Part shown: positions 1 to 8,989 of the stretch, in pieces
How the letters are laid out: each line of letters opens with the position of its first letter
Position numbering within the stretch: the first letter of the stretch is position 1
DNA from: Thalassotalea_H castellviae
Lineage (GTDB): Bacteria > Pseudomonadota > Gammaproteobacteria > Enterobacterales > Alteromonadaceae
Assembly (NCBI RefSeq): GCF_031846185.1
Contig: NZ_JAVRIF010000014.1
Coordinates: 1 to 63,808, forward strand
Direction: 5' to 3'
DNA length: 63,808 nt
The notes under the pieces: generated by a model
What the model was told of the DNA's origin: nothing
Seen by the model: the letters and a program-made list of their open reading frames with translations, nothing else
The model's database searches: none
Program-made: the position numbers and the translations under genes

Positions 1-2015
1 AGCACAGTAACACCAACTACAGGAGTAGAATTACCACAAATATCGTCACTATTACACGCCTCAACATCGAAGTAATGAACGCCTGATAAATCTAATGGTC
101 CACTTGAAGTGCTACTAGATGTAAGTTTTGTCTTCCACCTCCAGCGGTTTCCACCCGGCTTTTTAGTATAAACATTGTAATAAACGCTCCCAGTGTAGTC
201 ACTCGGCTTTGACCAACTTAACGTAGTTGTTCCACCATAAGCTATCGTACTTGGTGATGCAGAAAAAGAGCTAGGAGAACCAGGTACTGGTTTGGCAACT
301 ACAACATTCGAACTATACGTATTCCCTCCACACCCTACATTCTGAGGATTGCATACGTAAGCTTTATATTTATAGATACCTGAATTAGACTTGCCAGAGA
401 TTGGACAGGTATAAGAATTCTCTCGCCATGTTGTACGAGTTTTCGTACAAACTGTTGTATAACTACCTCCATTGAAAGATTCTTGTAGATAATATTTTGC
501 TCCATCAACCGAGCCATTAGCAAAGCCAATTGTTAAATTGAAACTTTCCCCTATTGAAGGTGAGTAGCTTGAAGATGTCAAACTCTGAGGTTTTCCAGAA
601 ACTGTATATACGTACAACCTACGATAAGGACTAAATCCACTACATCCTCCAGTGGTATTACACGCTTTGTATTTTATATAAAAATAACCGTAACTACTTC
701 TTACATTCACTACAGCAGACAAAGAGGGTGTTGTCGTTACTTTTGAATAACTACTATTATTTGTACTCGTGTATATTTCATAATAATTAGCCATATGAAT
801 AGAGTTATATCTCACCCTTATTTGGCTACCAACTGGGTGATAACTACCCCCATCTACCGAAGGGTATGATGACGGTGTTTCTGGGGGAGTTGTTTCTCCA
901 CATGGGTCAAGTGGTGAGCATTCAATAGGTGCGGCCATTTGTGTTACCCCACCCGTTGCAAACGAGTGAGTTTCAACGGATGGTTTTGAAGTACCGACTA
1001 AGCCTGGTGTAGTATCAACTATAGCATCACCCCAAGGCGCACAACTTTCACCTTCACTTAAATTTTCGATAGAATAAAACAATTGGTCACAATCGTTCGT
1101 TATATCGTCAACATCATCACCAGCTTCAGCTTCGATAAGTTCGCCATATTCATCGACACCACCTGGCATGTTATTTAAACGCACTAAATCAAGGGTTTCA
1201 TCAGCATCCGCATGAGTAACAATAAAGCTAAAATCATTAGCGTTCCAATCTTTATTATTAACTTTTTCTTTGATTACAGTGGTTTCACCTAGTAAACCAT
1301 TTTCATCAGCAAAGGTAAGATAATGCTTAGTGTTTTTCGCGCGAGCTACAGCAAAAACATCTGCTTTTCCATCATCATTGAAATCCGCTATTTTAACGTC
1401 AACATCAGTTTTCTTAGCCCACTTAAACGCTTTTTTAATTTCTTGGGCAACGAATAAACTATTTTCTACTGTTGCATGCATTAAATAATGAGTTTTGTTT
1501 TTTTCAGAGACCGCAAGTAAATCTTGCTGCTTATCACCATTAAAATCTCCGGTATACAAAACGTACTGTGTTGACTTTTTAAGCCATTTAAGTTCTTTTT
1601 TTGTATATGTGTTAGCAATATTAGAAAAATCAATATCGTTTACATCACCATTGATAACAAGAGCAGTTTTTTGTGAATGGTTAACAATAAAAATATCTGA
1701 AAGACCATCTCCGTTATGATCAAAAACAACAACATTAGCAGCTAAGTTATTCCATAGGTGTCCATTAACAATATCAGGTAATGTGATCTCGTTTTCGACC
1801 AAATATTGCGTATTCTCATCAATTATTTGACCAAAGACGATTAAAGAAGGAGTCTGTTCAGAAAGGCTTTGAAGGAATAAGTCAGGGACTTTATCTCCAT
1901 TAAAGTCACCATGAAGATAATGGTATTGCTTATCTTCCCATGTCATGTTCTCTGTAGCGGATACATTTATTGCACACATAAGCATGCACAACATACTGAG
2001 TATGTGTTTTTTCAT
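1..2015 (-). CDS. Secreted FG-GAP/fibronectin-like protein, 3' part beyond the window
   Basis: An open frame runs without a stop from an ATG at 2015 to the left edge: 671 codons, incomplete at the C-terminus. AAGGATG lies just upstream of the start. Residues 1-20 look like a Sec signal peptide ending in VSA. Four FG-GAP/VCBS-type calcium loops (D-x-N-x-D-x-x-x-D) are seen at about residues 37-45, 99-107, 157-165 and 211-219, suggesting a beta-propeller-like head. From about residue 380 on there are three fibronectin-III-like modules rich in Ser, Thr and Tyr, each ending in a cysteine-containing segment such as YKACNTTGGC or EACNSDDIC. This architecture is familiar from the N-termini of large RHS/SpvB-like secreted proteins, but no RHS repeat is visible here, so that identity is inference. 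No neighbour shares its transcript. Confidence 0.8.
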   Translation of the reverse strand, partial: MKKHILSMLCMLMCAINVSATENMTWEDKQYHYLHGDFNGDKVPDLFLQSLSEQTPSLIVFGQIIDENTQYLVENEITLPDIVNGHLWNNLAANVVVFDHNGDGLSDIFIVNHSQKTALVINGDVNDIDFSNIANTYTKKELKWLKKSTQYVLYTGDFNGDKQQDLLAVSEKNKTHYLMHATVENSLFVAQEIKKAFKWAKKTDVDVKIADFNDDGKADVFAVARAKNTKHYLTFADENGLLGETTVIKEKVNNKDWNANDFSFIVTHADADETLDLVRLNNMPGGVDEYGELIEAEAGDDVDDITNDCDQLFYSIENLSEGESCAPWGDAIVDTTPGLVGTSKPSVETHSFATGGVTQMAAPIECSPLDPCGETTPPETPSSYPSVDGGSYHPVGSQIRVRYNSIHMANYYEIYTSTNNSSYSKVTTTPSLSAVVNVRSSYGYFYIKYKACNTTGGCSGFSPYRRLYVYTVSGKPQSLTSSSYSPSIGESFNLTIGFANGSVDGAKYYLQESFNGGSYTTVCTKTRTTWRENSYTCPISGKSNSGIYKYKAYVCNPQNVGCGGNTYSSNVVVAKPVPGSPSSFSASPSTIAYGGTTTLSWSKPSDYTGSVYYNVYTKKPGGNRWRWKTKLTSSSTSSGPLDLSGVHYFDVEACNSDDICGNSTPVVGVTV

Positions 2016-2143
2016 AGATCAACATCCTTGTCAGTCTTTTTAAGAAAATATCATTACAACTATAAGTCAATAATTAACAAAAAGACAACATTTTGATAAC
2101 AAAAAACTTATGATTTACATTTTAACAATAAATCTAGAGGTTA

Positions 2144-3568
2144 ATGATTGATTCTCTTCGAATAATCCACCTGGATTTGCATCTTCAAATCAATAGGCTC
2201 AGAGCATTTAGCATTTTATCGCAATTATGTCTTGTTTCATCTAAGCTGAATGTTATGGAATATTTATATCAGTTTTTCTTCTTCACGGCCGAGGCTTTAC
2301 TTGTTGGCCTATTTATTATTACGCTTTTTCAATTACGTAATAAATTTGGTATCGCGACGCTTTATATCTCTTTAGGGGTATTTCAGCATATGCAGTCAAC
2401 CTTAGCGTCTTTCCTCTATTTCGAATTATTGCCAGGCTTTTTTGTCAGCCCTGGCTCTGCAGTCCTTTTTACCGCAGGTCTTTTTGCTATTTTACTTATT
2501 TACATTAAAGAAGATGCGGAAGAATCACGTAACTTAGTGTACGGGTTGATATTTGCCAACATAACGTTAAGTTTGTTTACTTTGTTAATTGGAGCCCATG
2601 TTGCCGGAACTCCACCTCCCGTGGTGGCAGACGTTCCGTTGGAGTTTTTTATTTATCAGCCTAGAGTGTTATTTTTGGGCACCATAGTATTAGTATTGGA
2701 TGTCTTTTTAGTAATTCTCAGTTATGAATATCTCGGCCGCTATATAAAACAATTATTTATCCGAATATATTCGACCATGGCTTTTGTTTTAATTTTCGAC
2801 AGCATTTTATTTATCAGTTTAGCCTTTTATGAACATCCCCAATATTTGTCGATTTTACAAGCCTCATTGATCGGTAAATTATTAGTCTCAGCGCTTTATT
2901 CATTATTGTTGTATGTTTTTTTAAAATTTGAAACGCAGCGCTCATTATTTAATGAACGGTCAGGTCACGATTTTAAAGATATGTTTACCTTTCTAACTTA
3001 CCGTCAAAAGTATGAGCAATTGCGTGAAAAAGCGTTAAGAGATCCATTAACCGGTTTATATAACCGCGGTTATTTAAATGAGTACCTTCCCCAAGAAATT
3101 GCTACGGCGACTAGAGCTTGTCGCCCCATGGCTTTATTAATGATTGATATAGATCATTTTAAATTAGTGAATGATACGCACGGGCATCAAGCCGGTGATA
3201 AAATTTTAGAATTTGTTGCTCTTGTCATGACAAAAACAGCAAGAGATATGGACGTGGTTTGTCGATATGGAGGGGAAGAGTTCACTATAATTTTACCAGA
3301 GACCAATAAAAATAAAGCCAAGGCTTTTGGCGGTCGTTTACAAGAAAATTTAGTGATGCTTTTTCCTCAATTTATTCACGAACTTCCTTGTATCGTCACC
3401 TTAACCATTGGCGTTTGTATTGTGCCAGATGAAGCTAGTAATATGAACGATGCTTTAGCTTATGCAGATAAACGTTTATATAACGGAAAATTATCTGGCC
3501 GAAACTGTGTAGTGGTTGACGATGACACCTCGGCCGATCCCAATAAAAAAACCATTGATGCTCATTAA
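2144..3568 (+). CDS. Membrane diguanylate cyclase (multi-TM sensor + GGEEF)
   Basis: The N-terminal 280 or so residues hold about seven hydrophobic segments, forming an integral-membrane sensor I cannot assign to a named MASE family. A short linker leads to a GGDEF domain beginning at DPLTGLYNRGYL. The catalytic motif is GGEEF at residues 376-380, and the inhibitory I-site RDMD is at 367-370, so an active, product-inhibited diguanylate cyclase making c-di-GMP from two GTP is expected. The start is uncertain. ATG 2144 has AGAGG only three bases upstream; ATG 2255 (residue 38, MEYLYQF) begins directly at the first membrane helix and may be the true start. It stands alone between the divergent FG-GAP gene and tex. 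Confidence 0.85.
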   Translation: MIDSLRIIHLDLHLQINRLRAFSILSQLCLVSSKLNVMEYLYQFFFFTAEALLVGLFIITLFQLRNKFGIATLYISLGVFQHMQSTLASFLYFELLPGFFVSPGSAVLFTAGLFAILLIYIKEDAEESRNLVYGLIFANITLSLFTLLIGAHVAGTPPPVVADVPLEFFIYQPRVLFLGTIVLVLDVFLVILSYEYLGRYIKQLFIRIYSTMAFVLIFDSILFISLAFYEHPQYLSILQASLIGKLLVSALYSLLLYVFLKFETQRSLFNERSGHDFKDMFTFLTYRQKYEQLREKALRDPLTGLYNRGYLNEYLPQEIATATRACRPMALLMIDIDHFKLVNDTHGHQAGDKILEFVALVMTKTARDMDVVCRYGGEEFTIILPETNKNKAKAFGGRLQENLVMLFPQFIHELPCIVTLTIGVCIVPDEASNMNDALAYADKRLYNGKLSGRNCVVVDDDTSADPNKKTIDAH

Positions 3569-3734
3569 TTTATACTGGGCATCAGCACAATAAAAAATTT
3601 TCCACTATTATCATTTGAATTTCTTAAATGATAACTACAATTGCTCCGAATTCTTTGATGACGTTAGAGAAGCTTGTATTATCGAAATCCATCCCAATTT
3701 AATCAGTATAAAAATTTATTAAGGACAGCTTAAA

Positions 3735-6074
3735 ATGGCGCTAATTGCCGAACAAATTGCACAAGAATTAAACGTAAAACCTCAACAAATTAATGCGGCA
3801 ATTAATTTACTTGATGATGGCGCAACGGTTCCCTTTATTGCACGTTATCGAAAAGAAGCCACGCAAGGGTTAGACGACAATCATTTACGTCATCTTGATC
3901 AACGCCTTCGCTATTTACGTGATTTAGCAGACCGTAAAAAAGTTATCTTATTAAATATTGAACAACAAAGTAAATTAACGCCTTCGTTAGCGAATGAGAT
4001 TAATCAAGCTGACAATAAAACCCGACTTGAAGATTTATACTTACCTTATCGTCCGAAAAGACGCACTAAAGGCCAAATTGCCATTGAAGCAGGTATAGAG
4101 CCACTGGCCAACAACCTATACAACAATTGGCAGTTATTGCCAGAAAAAGAAGCCAGTGCATATATTAATGCCGAAGCAGGTTTTGCCGATGTTAAAGCCG
4201 TGCTTGAAGGGGCAAGTTATATCCTTATTGAACGGTTTGCCGAAGACGCAAACTTATTACAAAAATTACGAAAACACCTGCTCAAGCAAGCGCACTTAAC
4301 CAGTACGGTTGCAAAAGGGAAACAACAAGAAGGATTAAAATATAAAGACTATTTTGATTTTTCAGAACGCTTAAATAAAGTACCTTCACATCGTGCACTT
4401 GCTATGTTTCGTGGGCGCAATGAAAACATTCTACAGTTAAGTTTAGTAGTTGACCCAAACAACGAAGCAAGTAGCTTTTCCAGTGCAGAACAAATCATTT
4501 TTGAACATTATAATTTTAGGCTTACAGGACAAAATGCGGCGGATTTTCTCACGAAAACGATTCGATTAGCATGGAAAGCTAAATTAAGTGTGCATTTAGA
4601 AACCGAATTATTAGGACAATTACGAGAGCGCGCCGAAGCTGAAGCAATTAAGGTTTTTGCTACTAATCTATCTGACTTGTTAATGGCTGCACCTGCTGGC
4701 GCAAAAACAACGTTAGGCTTAGATCCAGGTTTAAGAACCGGCTGTAAAATTGCCATTGTCGACAGCACAGGAAAATTACTACACACCACCACTATTTTTC
4801 CTCATGCACCGCAAAATCACTGGGATAAATCATCGCGTACATTAGTAAATTTATGTCAACAATACAACGTTGAATTAATTGCCATTGGTAATGGTACAGG
4901 CTCAAGAGAAAGTGACACTTTAGTGGCTGAAGTGATTCAAAGCCTTGAAAAAGATAAACCACAAAAAATGATCGTCAGTGAAGCGGGCGCTTCAGTTTAT
5001 TCGGCATCAGAACTTGCTGCTGACGAGTTTCCTGACTTAGATGTTTCTTTACGCGGGGCAGTATCTATTGCTCGAAGGCTACAAGATCCGTTAGCAGAAT
5101 TAGTAAAAATCGATCCAAAAGCTATTGGTGTCGGACAATATCAGCACGATGTCAATCAAAGTCAATTAAGCCAAATGCTTGATAATGTGATTGAAAATTG
5201 TGTTAACAATGTTGGGGTTGATTTAAACAATGCCTCAGCCGCTTTATTAGCACGAGTTTCCGGATTAAATAAAACCATGGCTCAAAATGTTGTGGCATAT
5301 CGCGATGAACATGGCAGATTTAACAATCGCAAAACCTTAAAAAAAGTGGCGCGTTTAGGACCAAAAGCCTATGAACAAGCGGCAGGTTTTTTACGTATTA
5401 CCGATGGCGATAATCCGTTAGACAGTTCAGGCGTTCACCCAGAAACTTATCCTGTGGTGGAAAAAATAATTCAACAGTTACAAAGTGATATTCGCTCATT
5501 AATGGGCGATAAAACGCAATTAAGCAAGCTAAGTATCAACGAACTTATCGACGAAAACTTTGGTGAATTAACCATAAAAGATATTATTAGTGAACTTGAA
5601 AAACCGGGCCGTGATCCTCGCCCTGAATTTAAAACGGCGCAATTTAAAGAAGGGATTAACACCATTAACGACCTTAAAGTCGGTATGGTATTAGAAGGGG
5701 TTATCTCAAATGTTGCTAACTTTGGCGCTTTTGTTGATTTAGGTGTCCATCAAGACGGTTTAGTACATATTTCAGCGTTAACCGATAAGTTTGTCAGTGA
5801 CCCACGAGAAATCGTAAAAACCGGTGAAATTGTTAAAGTTAAAGTGATTGAAGTTGACCCATCACGAAAACGCATTAGCTTAACGATGCGGTTAAATGAT
5901 GCTATTTTATCTACAACAGAAAAACAACAAACTCAGCATAAACCTCAGGCTAATCCCACCAAGAAGCCTCAAAAAAATAGTACTAACAAGCCAAATAGAA
6001 ATAAGCCTAAACCTGTAGAAAATGCAGCCATGGGTAATGCCTTTGCTGACGCTTTTGCGAAGTTAAAAAAATAA
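3735..6074 (+). CDS. tex: Tex family RNA-binding transcription accessory protein
   Basis: This 779-aa protein matches Tex in length and domain order: a helical N-terminal region, a YqgF/RNase H-like domain around residues 320-450 (TLGLDPGLRTGCK), helix-hairpin-helix motifs around 490-560 (VNNVGVDLNNAS, ARVSGLNKTMAQ) and an S1 RNA-binding domain at about 645-720 (GMVLEGVISNVANFGAFVD). A basic, Lys/Asn/Pro-rich tail follows. Tex is a cytoplasmic nucleic-acid-binding factor linked to transcription and RNA metabolism; its precise job is poorly defined. TAAGGACAGC precedes the ATG. It is monocistronic, and a rho-independent terminator follows within 40 bases. Confidence 0.95.
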   Translation: MALIAEQIAQELNVKPQQINAAINLLDDGATVPFIARYRKEATQGLDDNHLRHLDQRLRYLRDLADRKKVILLNIEQQSKLTPSLANEINQADNKTRLEDLYLPYRPKRRTKGQIAIEAGIEPLANNLYNNWQLLPEKEASAYINAEAGFADVKAVLEGASYILIERFAEDANLLQKLRKHLLKQAHLTSTVAKGKQQEGLKYKDYFDFSERLNKVPSHRALAMFRGRNENILQLSLVVDPNNEASSFSSAEQIIFEHYNFRLTGQNAADFLTKTIRLAWKAKLSVHLETELLGQLRERAEAEAIKVFATNLSDLLMAAPAGAKTTLGLDPGLRTGCKIAIVDSTGKLLHTTTIFPHAPQNHWDKSSRTLVNLCQQYNVELIAIGNGTGSRESDTLVAEVIQSLEKDKPQKMIVSEAGASVYSASELAADEFPDLDVSLRGAVSIARRLQDPLAELVKIDPKAIGVGQYQHDVNQSQLSQMLDNVIENCVNNVGVDLNNASAALLARVSGLNKTMAQNVVAYRDEHGRFNNRKTLKKVARLGPKAYEQAAGFLRITDGDNPLDSSGVHPETYPVVEKIIQQLQSDIRSLMGDKTQLSKLSINELIDENFGELTIKDIISELEKPGRDPRPEFKTAQFKEGINTINDLKVGMVLEGVISNVANFGAFVDLGVHQDGLVHISALTDKFVSDPREIVKTGEIVKVKVIEVDPSRKRISLTMRLNDAILSTTEKQQTQHKPQANPTKKPQKNSTNKPNRNKPKPVENAAMGNAFADAFAKLKK

Positions 6075-6076
6075 CA

Positions 6077-7795
6077 CTATTTTGAAAGGCAAACTTGGTT
6101 TTTGCCTTTTTGCTTCGCGACATAAAGGGCGCGATCAGCAGAGTTTATCATTGGCTCAAGTACACTTAATGATAAAGGCTCATCTTGAAAGCGATTTTCG
6201 GTTGAGCCGGCCACCCCAAAGCTAGCCGTTATTGACAAAGGTAGTTTAATCACCTGAATTTCGAGCATCTCAATTGCTGCTCTAATGCGTTCAGCTTGCA
6301 AATACGCCTGTTTTTCAGTGGTTTCAGGCAAAAATAGAATAAATTCTTCTCCACCCCAACGTGCAAAAACATCACCTTTTCGTGCCGTTTCTTTTAAACA
6401 TTGTGCAACTTTTACTAACACTTTATCGCCGATTTCATGGCCATATTGATCATTAAATCTTTTGAAAAAATCGATATCTAGTAACACTATGGCTGCATCT
6501 CTTCTCGTACGAATAATCCCTTGCCAAATAGGTTGTGTTAATTCCTGAAAGCCACGTCGATTATTCAATTGAGTCAACGCATCAGTACGAGCGTAGGTTT
6601 CTGCGATCATTTTATCGAGCTTTGCCATACGAAATTGTCTCGCTAAAATAACCGCCAATAAAATAGCCTCAAATGCCATACCCAGTTCAATCGCTTTAAA
6701 CGTATATCCATTGTAAGGCACTAAAAAACCTGCAACAGCAAGAGTAGATATAGTAATACAAATGGCGGCGGTTACAGATGATAAAATAAAAATGACAGCA
6801 AATGGTTTATTTGCCAAGAGCGCTCTAATACCCATTGCAATAAATAGCACTGCAAAACATGTGTTTAGCAAAAAAGCTAACACCATGGAAAAGAACAATT
6901 GATCAAACACAAAGCCGATAACCATGCCAACAGGAATAACAATAGTTATACGCACCACAAATTGATCGAGCTTTAGGGCATAAAATTTTGTTTTGAGTAA
7001 TAAACGAGCAAAGTGCAACCCTGCAACGCTATATGTGATCATTAAAAAGATATCGAGCCAGTCCTGAAAATAAGGACCAAAATCGTAAGTAATAACTGTG
7101 TGTAATTGGCCGGTATATGAAAGGCTATTTAACACAAAACCAAAAAGGTACAAGCTATATAAACCGTATTCTTTTTGCCGAATAAAGACAAATAGCACTA
7201 AGTTATATAAAGCCAGTGCCAACATTATTCCGTATAAAAGTCCATATTGAAAACTACTGGTGATATCTCTTTCAATCGCTTTTTTTACCGAACTAAAGTG
7301 AACCGGTATGGCTAAAGGTCCTTTGGTTGCAATACGAATATACACCTCAGTTTTACCTTGGTTAAAATGATGCTCAAAAGCATAAAAACGATAAGGCATA
7401 GGCCTTTGCGAATAAGGATAAGCATCACCACCTGCTATATGTTTTATGACTTTTCCATCCTGTACTAACCACGTATCAATAACGTCAAGCCACGGTGTTT
7501 CAATGGACAGTCGATACAGTTCAGCCAAATCATTAGTATTATTTACCGCAAAATTCATCCATACAGGCGCGACATTAATGCCAAGCGAAATTGAATGGCT
7601 TGAGCCTTTTTTAGTCATGGATGAACGAAATTTTTGTTTAGCTTCATCAAGGGTTAACTGCCCATTTAACTCTTGAAAATATTGAAGGTGTTTACCTAAT
7701 GTACCTTGTTTAAAATCCGGTAACGTTAAGGTTTCCGCACTAACAAAACCGCTAATGCTAAAAATAGCAAAGATGAATAAATGGCGTATAAACAT
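6077..7795 (-). CDS. 7TMR-DISM diguanylate cyclase
   Basis: Domain order is signal peptide, a periplasmic beta-rich 7TMR-DISMED2-like domain (about residues 25-165, with the family-like VAPVWMNFAVNN), seven transmembrane helices (about 180-380) and a C-terminal GGDEF domain starting at TDALTQLNNRRGF. The active-site motif is GGEEF at 481-485, with an I-site RKGD at 472-475. It is expected to sense a periplasmic ligand, often carbohydrate-like in this family, and make c-di-GMP. The frame opens upstream at a TTG (7894); I chose ATG 7795 because it starts directly at the signal peptide MFIRHLFIFAIF...SAETL, giving 572 aa. Neither start has a clear ribosome site. It converges on tex. Confidence 0.88.
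   Translation of the reverse strand: MFIRHLFIFAIFSISGFVSAETLTLPDFKQGTLGKHLQYFQELNGQLTLDEAKQKFRSSMTKKGSSHSISLGINVAPVWMNFAVNNTNDLAELYRLSIETPWLDVIDTWLVQDGKVIKHIAGGDAYPYSQRPMPYRFYAFEHHFNQGKTEVYIRIATKGPLAIPVHFSSVKKAIERDITSSFQYGLLYGIMLALALYNLVLFVFIRQKEYGLYSLYLFGFVLNSLSYTGQLHTVITYDFGPYFQDWLDIFLMITYSVAGLHFARLLLKTKFYALKLDQFVVRITIVIPVGMVIGFVFDQLFFSMVLAFLLNTCFAVLFIAMGIRALLANKPFAVIFILSSVTAAICITISTLAVAGFLVPYNGYTFKAIELGMAFEAILLAVILARQFRMAKLDKMIAETYARTDALTQLNNRRGFQELTQPIWQGIIRTRRDAAIVLLDIDFFKRFNDQYGHEIGDKVLVKVAQCLKETARKGDVFARWGGEEFILFLPETTEKQAYLQAERIRAAIEMLEIQVIKLPLSITASFGVAGSTENRFQDEPLSLSVLEPMINSADRALYVAKQKGKNQVCLSK
6085..6111 (+). terminator. Intrinsic terminator of tex
   Basis: A 9-bp perfect stem (AAAGGCAAA / TTTGCCTTT) with a 7-base loop is followed by a T run, 11 bases after the tex stop. 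The hairpin lies inside the last codons of the convergent GGDEF gene, so the DNA serves as both terminator and coding sequence. Confidence 0.8.
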
Positions 7796-8040
7796 AAAAG
7801 GAAAAGACAAATACCAGTGAAAGATGCCACTGAGATAGTGAAAGGAATGCGGGTACAATTTCAACATAGTTAAATGAAAAACCTTAGATTTCAAGTAAAA
7901 TTAATAATACCCAATCCATGGTCATTGAGTTATGTTCTAGTGCTCTATACGTAAACAATGTTATTTTAACATAAATAACATAATCACTGAAAAATGAACA
8001 TTTCTACAATACACTGACAATATTAAAGTTAAGGGAAATT

Positions 8041-8400
8041 ATGAGCGAAAATGAAAAATTAAGTTATGTGGAGTTTCCTGCAAACGATTTACAAGCAACT
8101 AAGCAGTTTTTCAGCCAAGCCTTTCAATGGTCGTTTGTAGATTATGGTCCTGACTATACTTCTTTTAGCAATCAAGGGCTTGATGGCGGGTTTTATCGCT
8201 CAGAGCTAAAATCAACCACAGCAAGTGGTTCAGCTTTACTGGTGCTAATGAGCGAAAACCTAGAACAAACTCAGCAAAATGTCGAAAATGCTGGCGGTAA
8301 AATATCCCAAGCTATCTTTAGTTTTCCCGGTGGGCGACGTTTTCATTTTATTGAGCCAAGCGGTAATGAATTAGCCGTTTGGTCGTTAGTCAATGATTAA
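8041..8400 (+). CDS. VOC (glyoxalase/bleomycin-resistance fold) protein
   Basis: A 119-aa single-domain protein beginning YVEFPANDLQATKQFFSQAF, typical of the vicinal-oxygen-chelate fold (beta-alpha-beta-beta-beta module with paired metal-ligand positions). The C-terminal FIEPSGNELAVW is a frequent VOC ending. Such proteins are cytosolic dimers, and the substrate cannot be told from sequence. TAAGGGA precedes the ATG. It is convergent with ubiK. Confidence 0.85.
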   Translation: MSENEKLSYVEFPANDLQATKQFFSQAFQWSFVDYGPDYTSFSNQGLDGGFYRSELKSTTASGSALLVLMSENLEQTQQNVENAGGKISQAIFSFPGGRRFHFIEPSGNELAVWSLVND

Positions 8401-8419
8401 TCTAAAACGCAGGTTTGCT

Positions 8420-8674
8420 TTAATTTTCTGCTGAAAACTTAGCTTCTAATTCAGCAATTTTTGTTTCTAATTGGGCTATTTTTTCACGCGTTTTTAATAA
8501 CACCTGCGTTTGCACATCAAATTCTTCTCGCGAAACGACATCTAATTGTGAAAGTTTGCGCTGTAATACCGTTTTTGTTTTATCTTCAAAATCTGCCGCA
8601 ATATTTTTTAAACCAGGAGGAATAGCGTCTGTAACTTGCTTAGCAATATCTTCAATTTTTTTAGCATTAATCAT
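8420..8674 (-). CDS. ubiK: Ubiquinone biosynthesis accessory factor UbiK
   Basis: An 84-aa protein of the YqiC/BMFP family. An N-terminal amphipathic region (KKIEDIAKQVTDAIPPGLK) is followed by a coiled coil from about residue 45 with heptads ending AQLETKIAELEAKFSAEN. UbiK forms trimers, binds membrane lipid and assists late ubiquinone biosynthesis together with UbiJ. Length and motif order match the family. It stands alone, convergent with the VOC gene. Confidence 0.9.
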   Translation of the reverse strand: MINAKKIEDIAKQVTDAIPPGLKNIAADFEDKTKTVLQRKLSQLDVVSREEFDVQTQVLLKTREKIAQLETKIAELEAKFSAEN

Positions 8675-8755
8675 TATTTTAACCTGTCAAAAACCTATCG
8701 GGCTATTGTAATACAAATAACCGTTTTGCCAACGTCTATTTCACTATGCGGTATA

Positions 8756-8932
8756 TATATCCAAACCACCTCAAGATGCTAGTTTCAAAATTCCTCAAAG
8801 GGCTGATTTAGATGCGTTTTATGCTGCGCTATTGATTTTAACAAGGGAAAAACCATGCTTTTCAATCAATGCCTTGCCTAAAGACGTATCTAATTTCAAC
8901 TGAATCCTAAATCTTGAGGTAGCTTGGGTATA
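8756..8932. repeat. MITE-like foldback element, 177 bp
   Basis: Imperfect 22-bp terminal inverted repeats face each other: 8756-8777 and the complement of 8911-8932 agree at 19 of 22 positions and share the core ACCTCAAGAT. Inside, TTAGATGCGT (8808-8817) pairs with ACGTATCTAA (8884-8893) with one mismatch, and a GC-ATTGATT arm pair lies nearer the centre, so the whole unit can fold back as a long hairpin. It carries no ORF of note. It fills the gap between ubiK and rep, and its right end lies 58 bases before the rep start. I saw no second copy in this window. Confidence 0.65.
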
Positions 8933-8989
8933 GTAAACAAGGTAAAATCACCGCCCTTTATATTTCATCATTCAAATTTAATAAACATA

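Noticed and set aside
4508..4792. 94-codon minus-strand frame within tex
   Set aside because: Antisense shadow of a highly conserved coding region, with no ribosome site and no family resemblance.
8924..8989. 22-codon N-terminal extension of rep
   Set aside because: It begins inside the foldback repeat end and is absent from the family; ATG 8990 gives the standard 673 aa.
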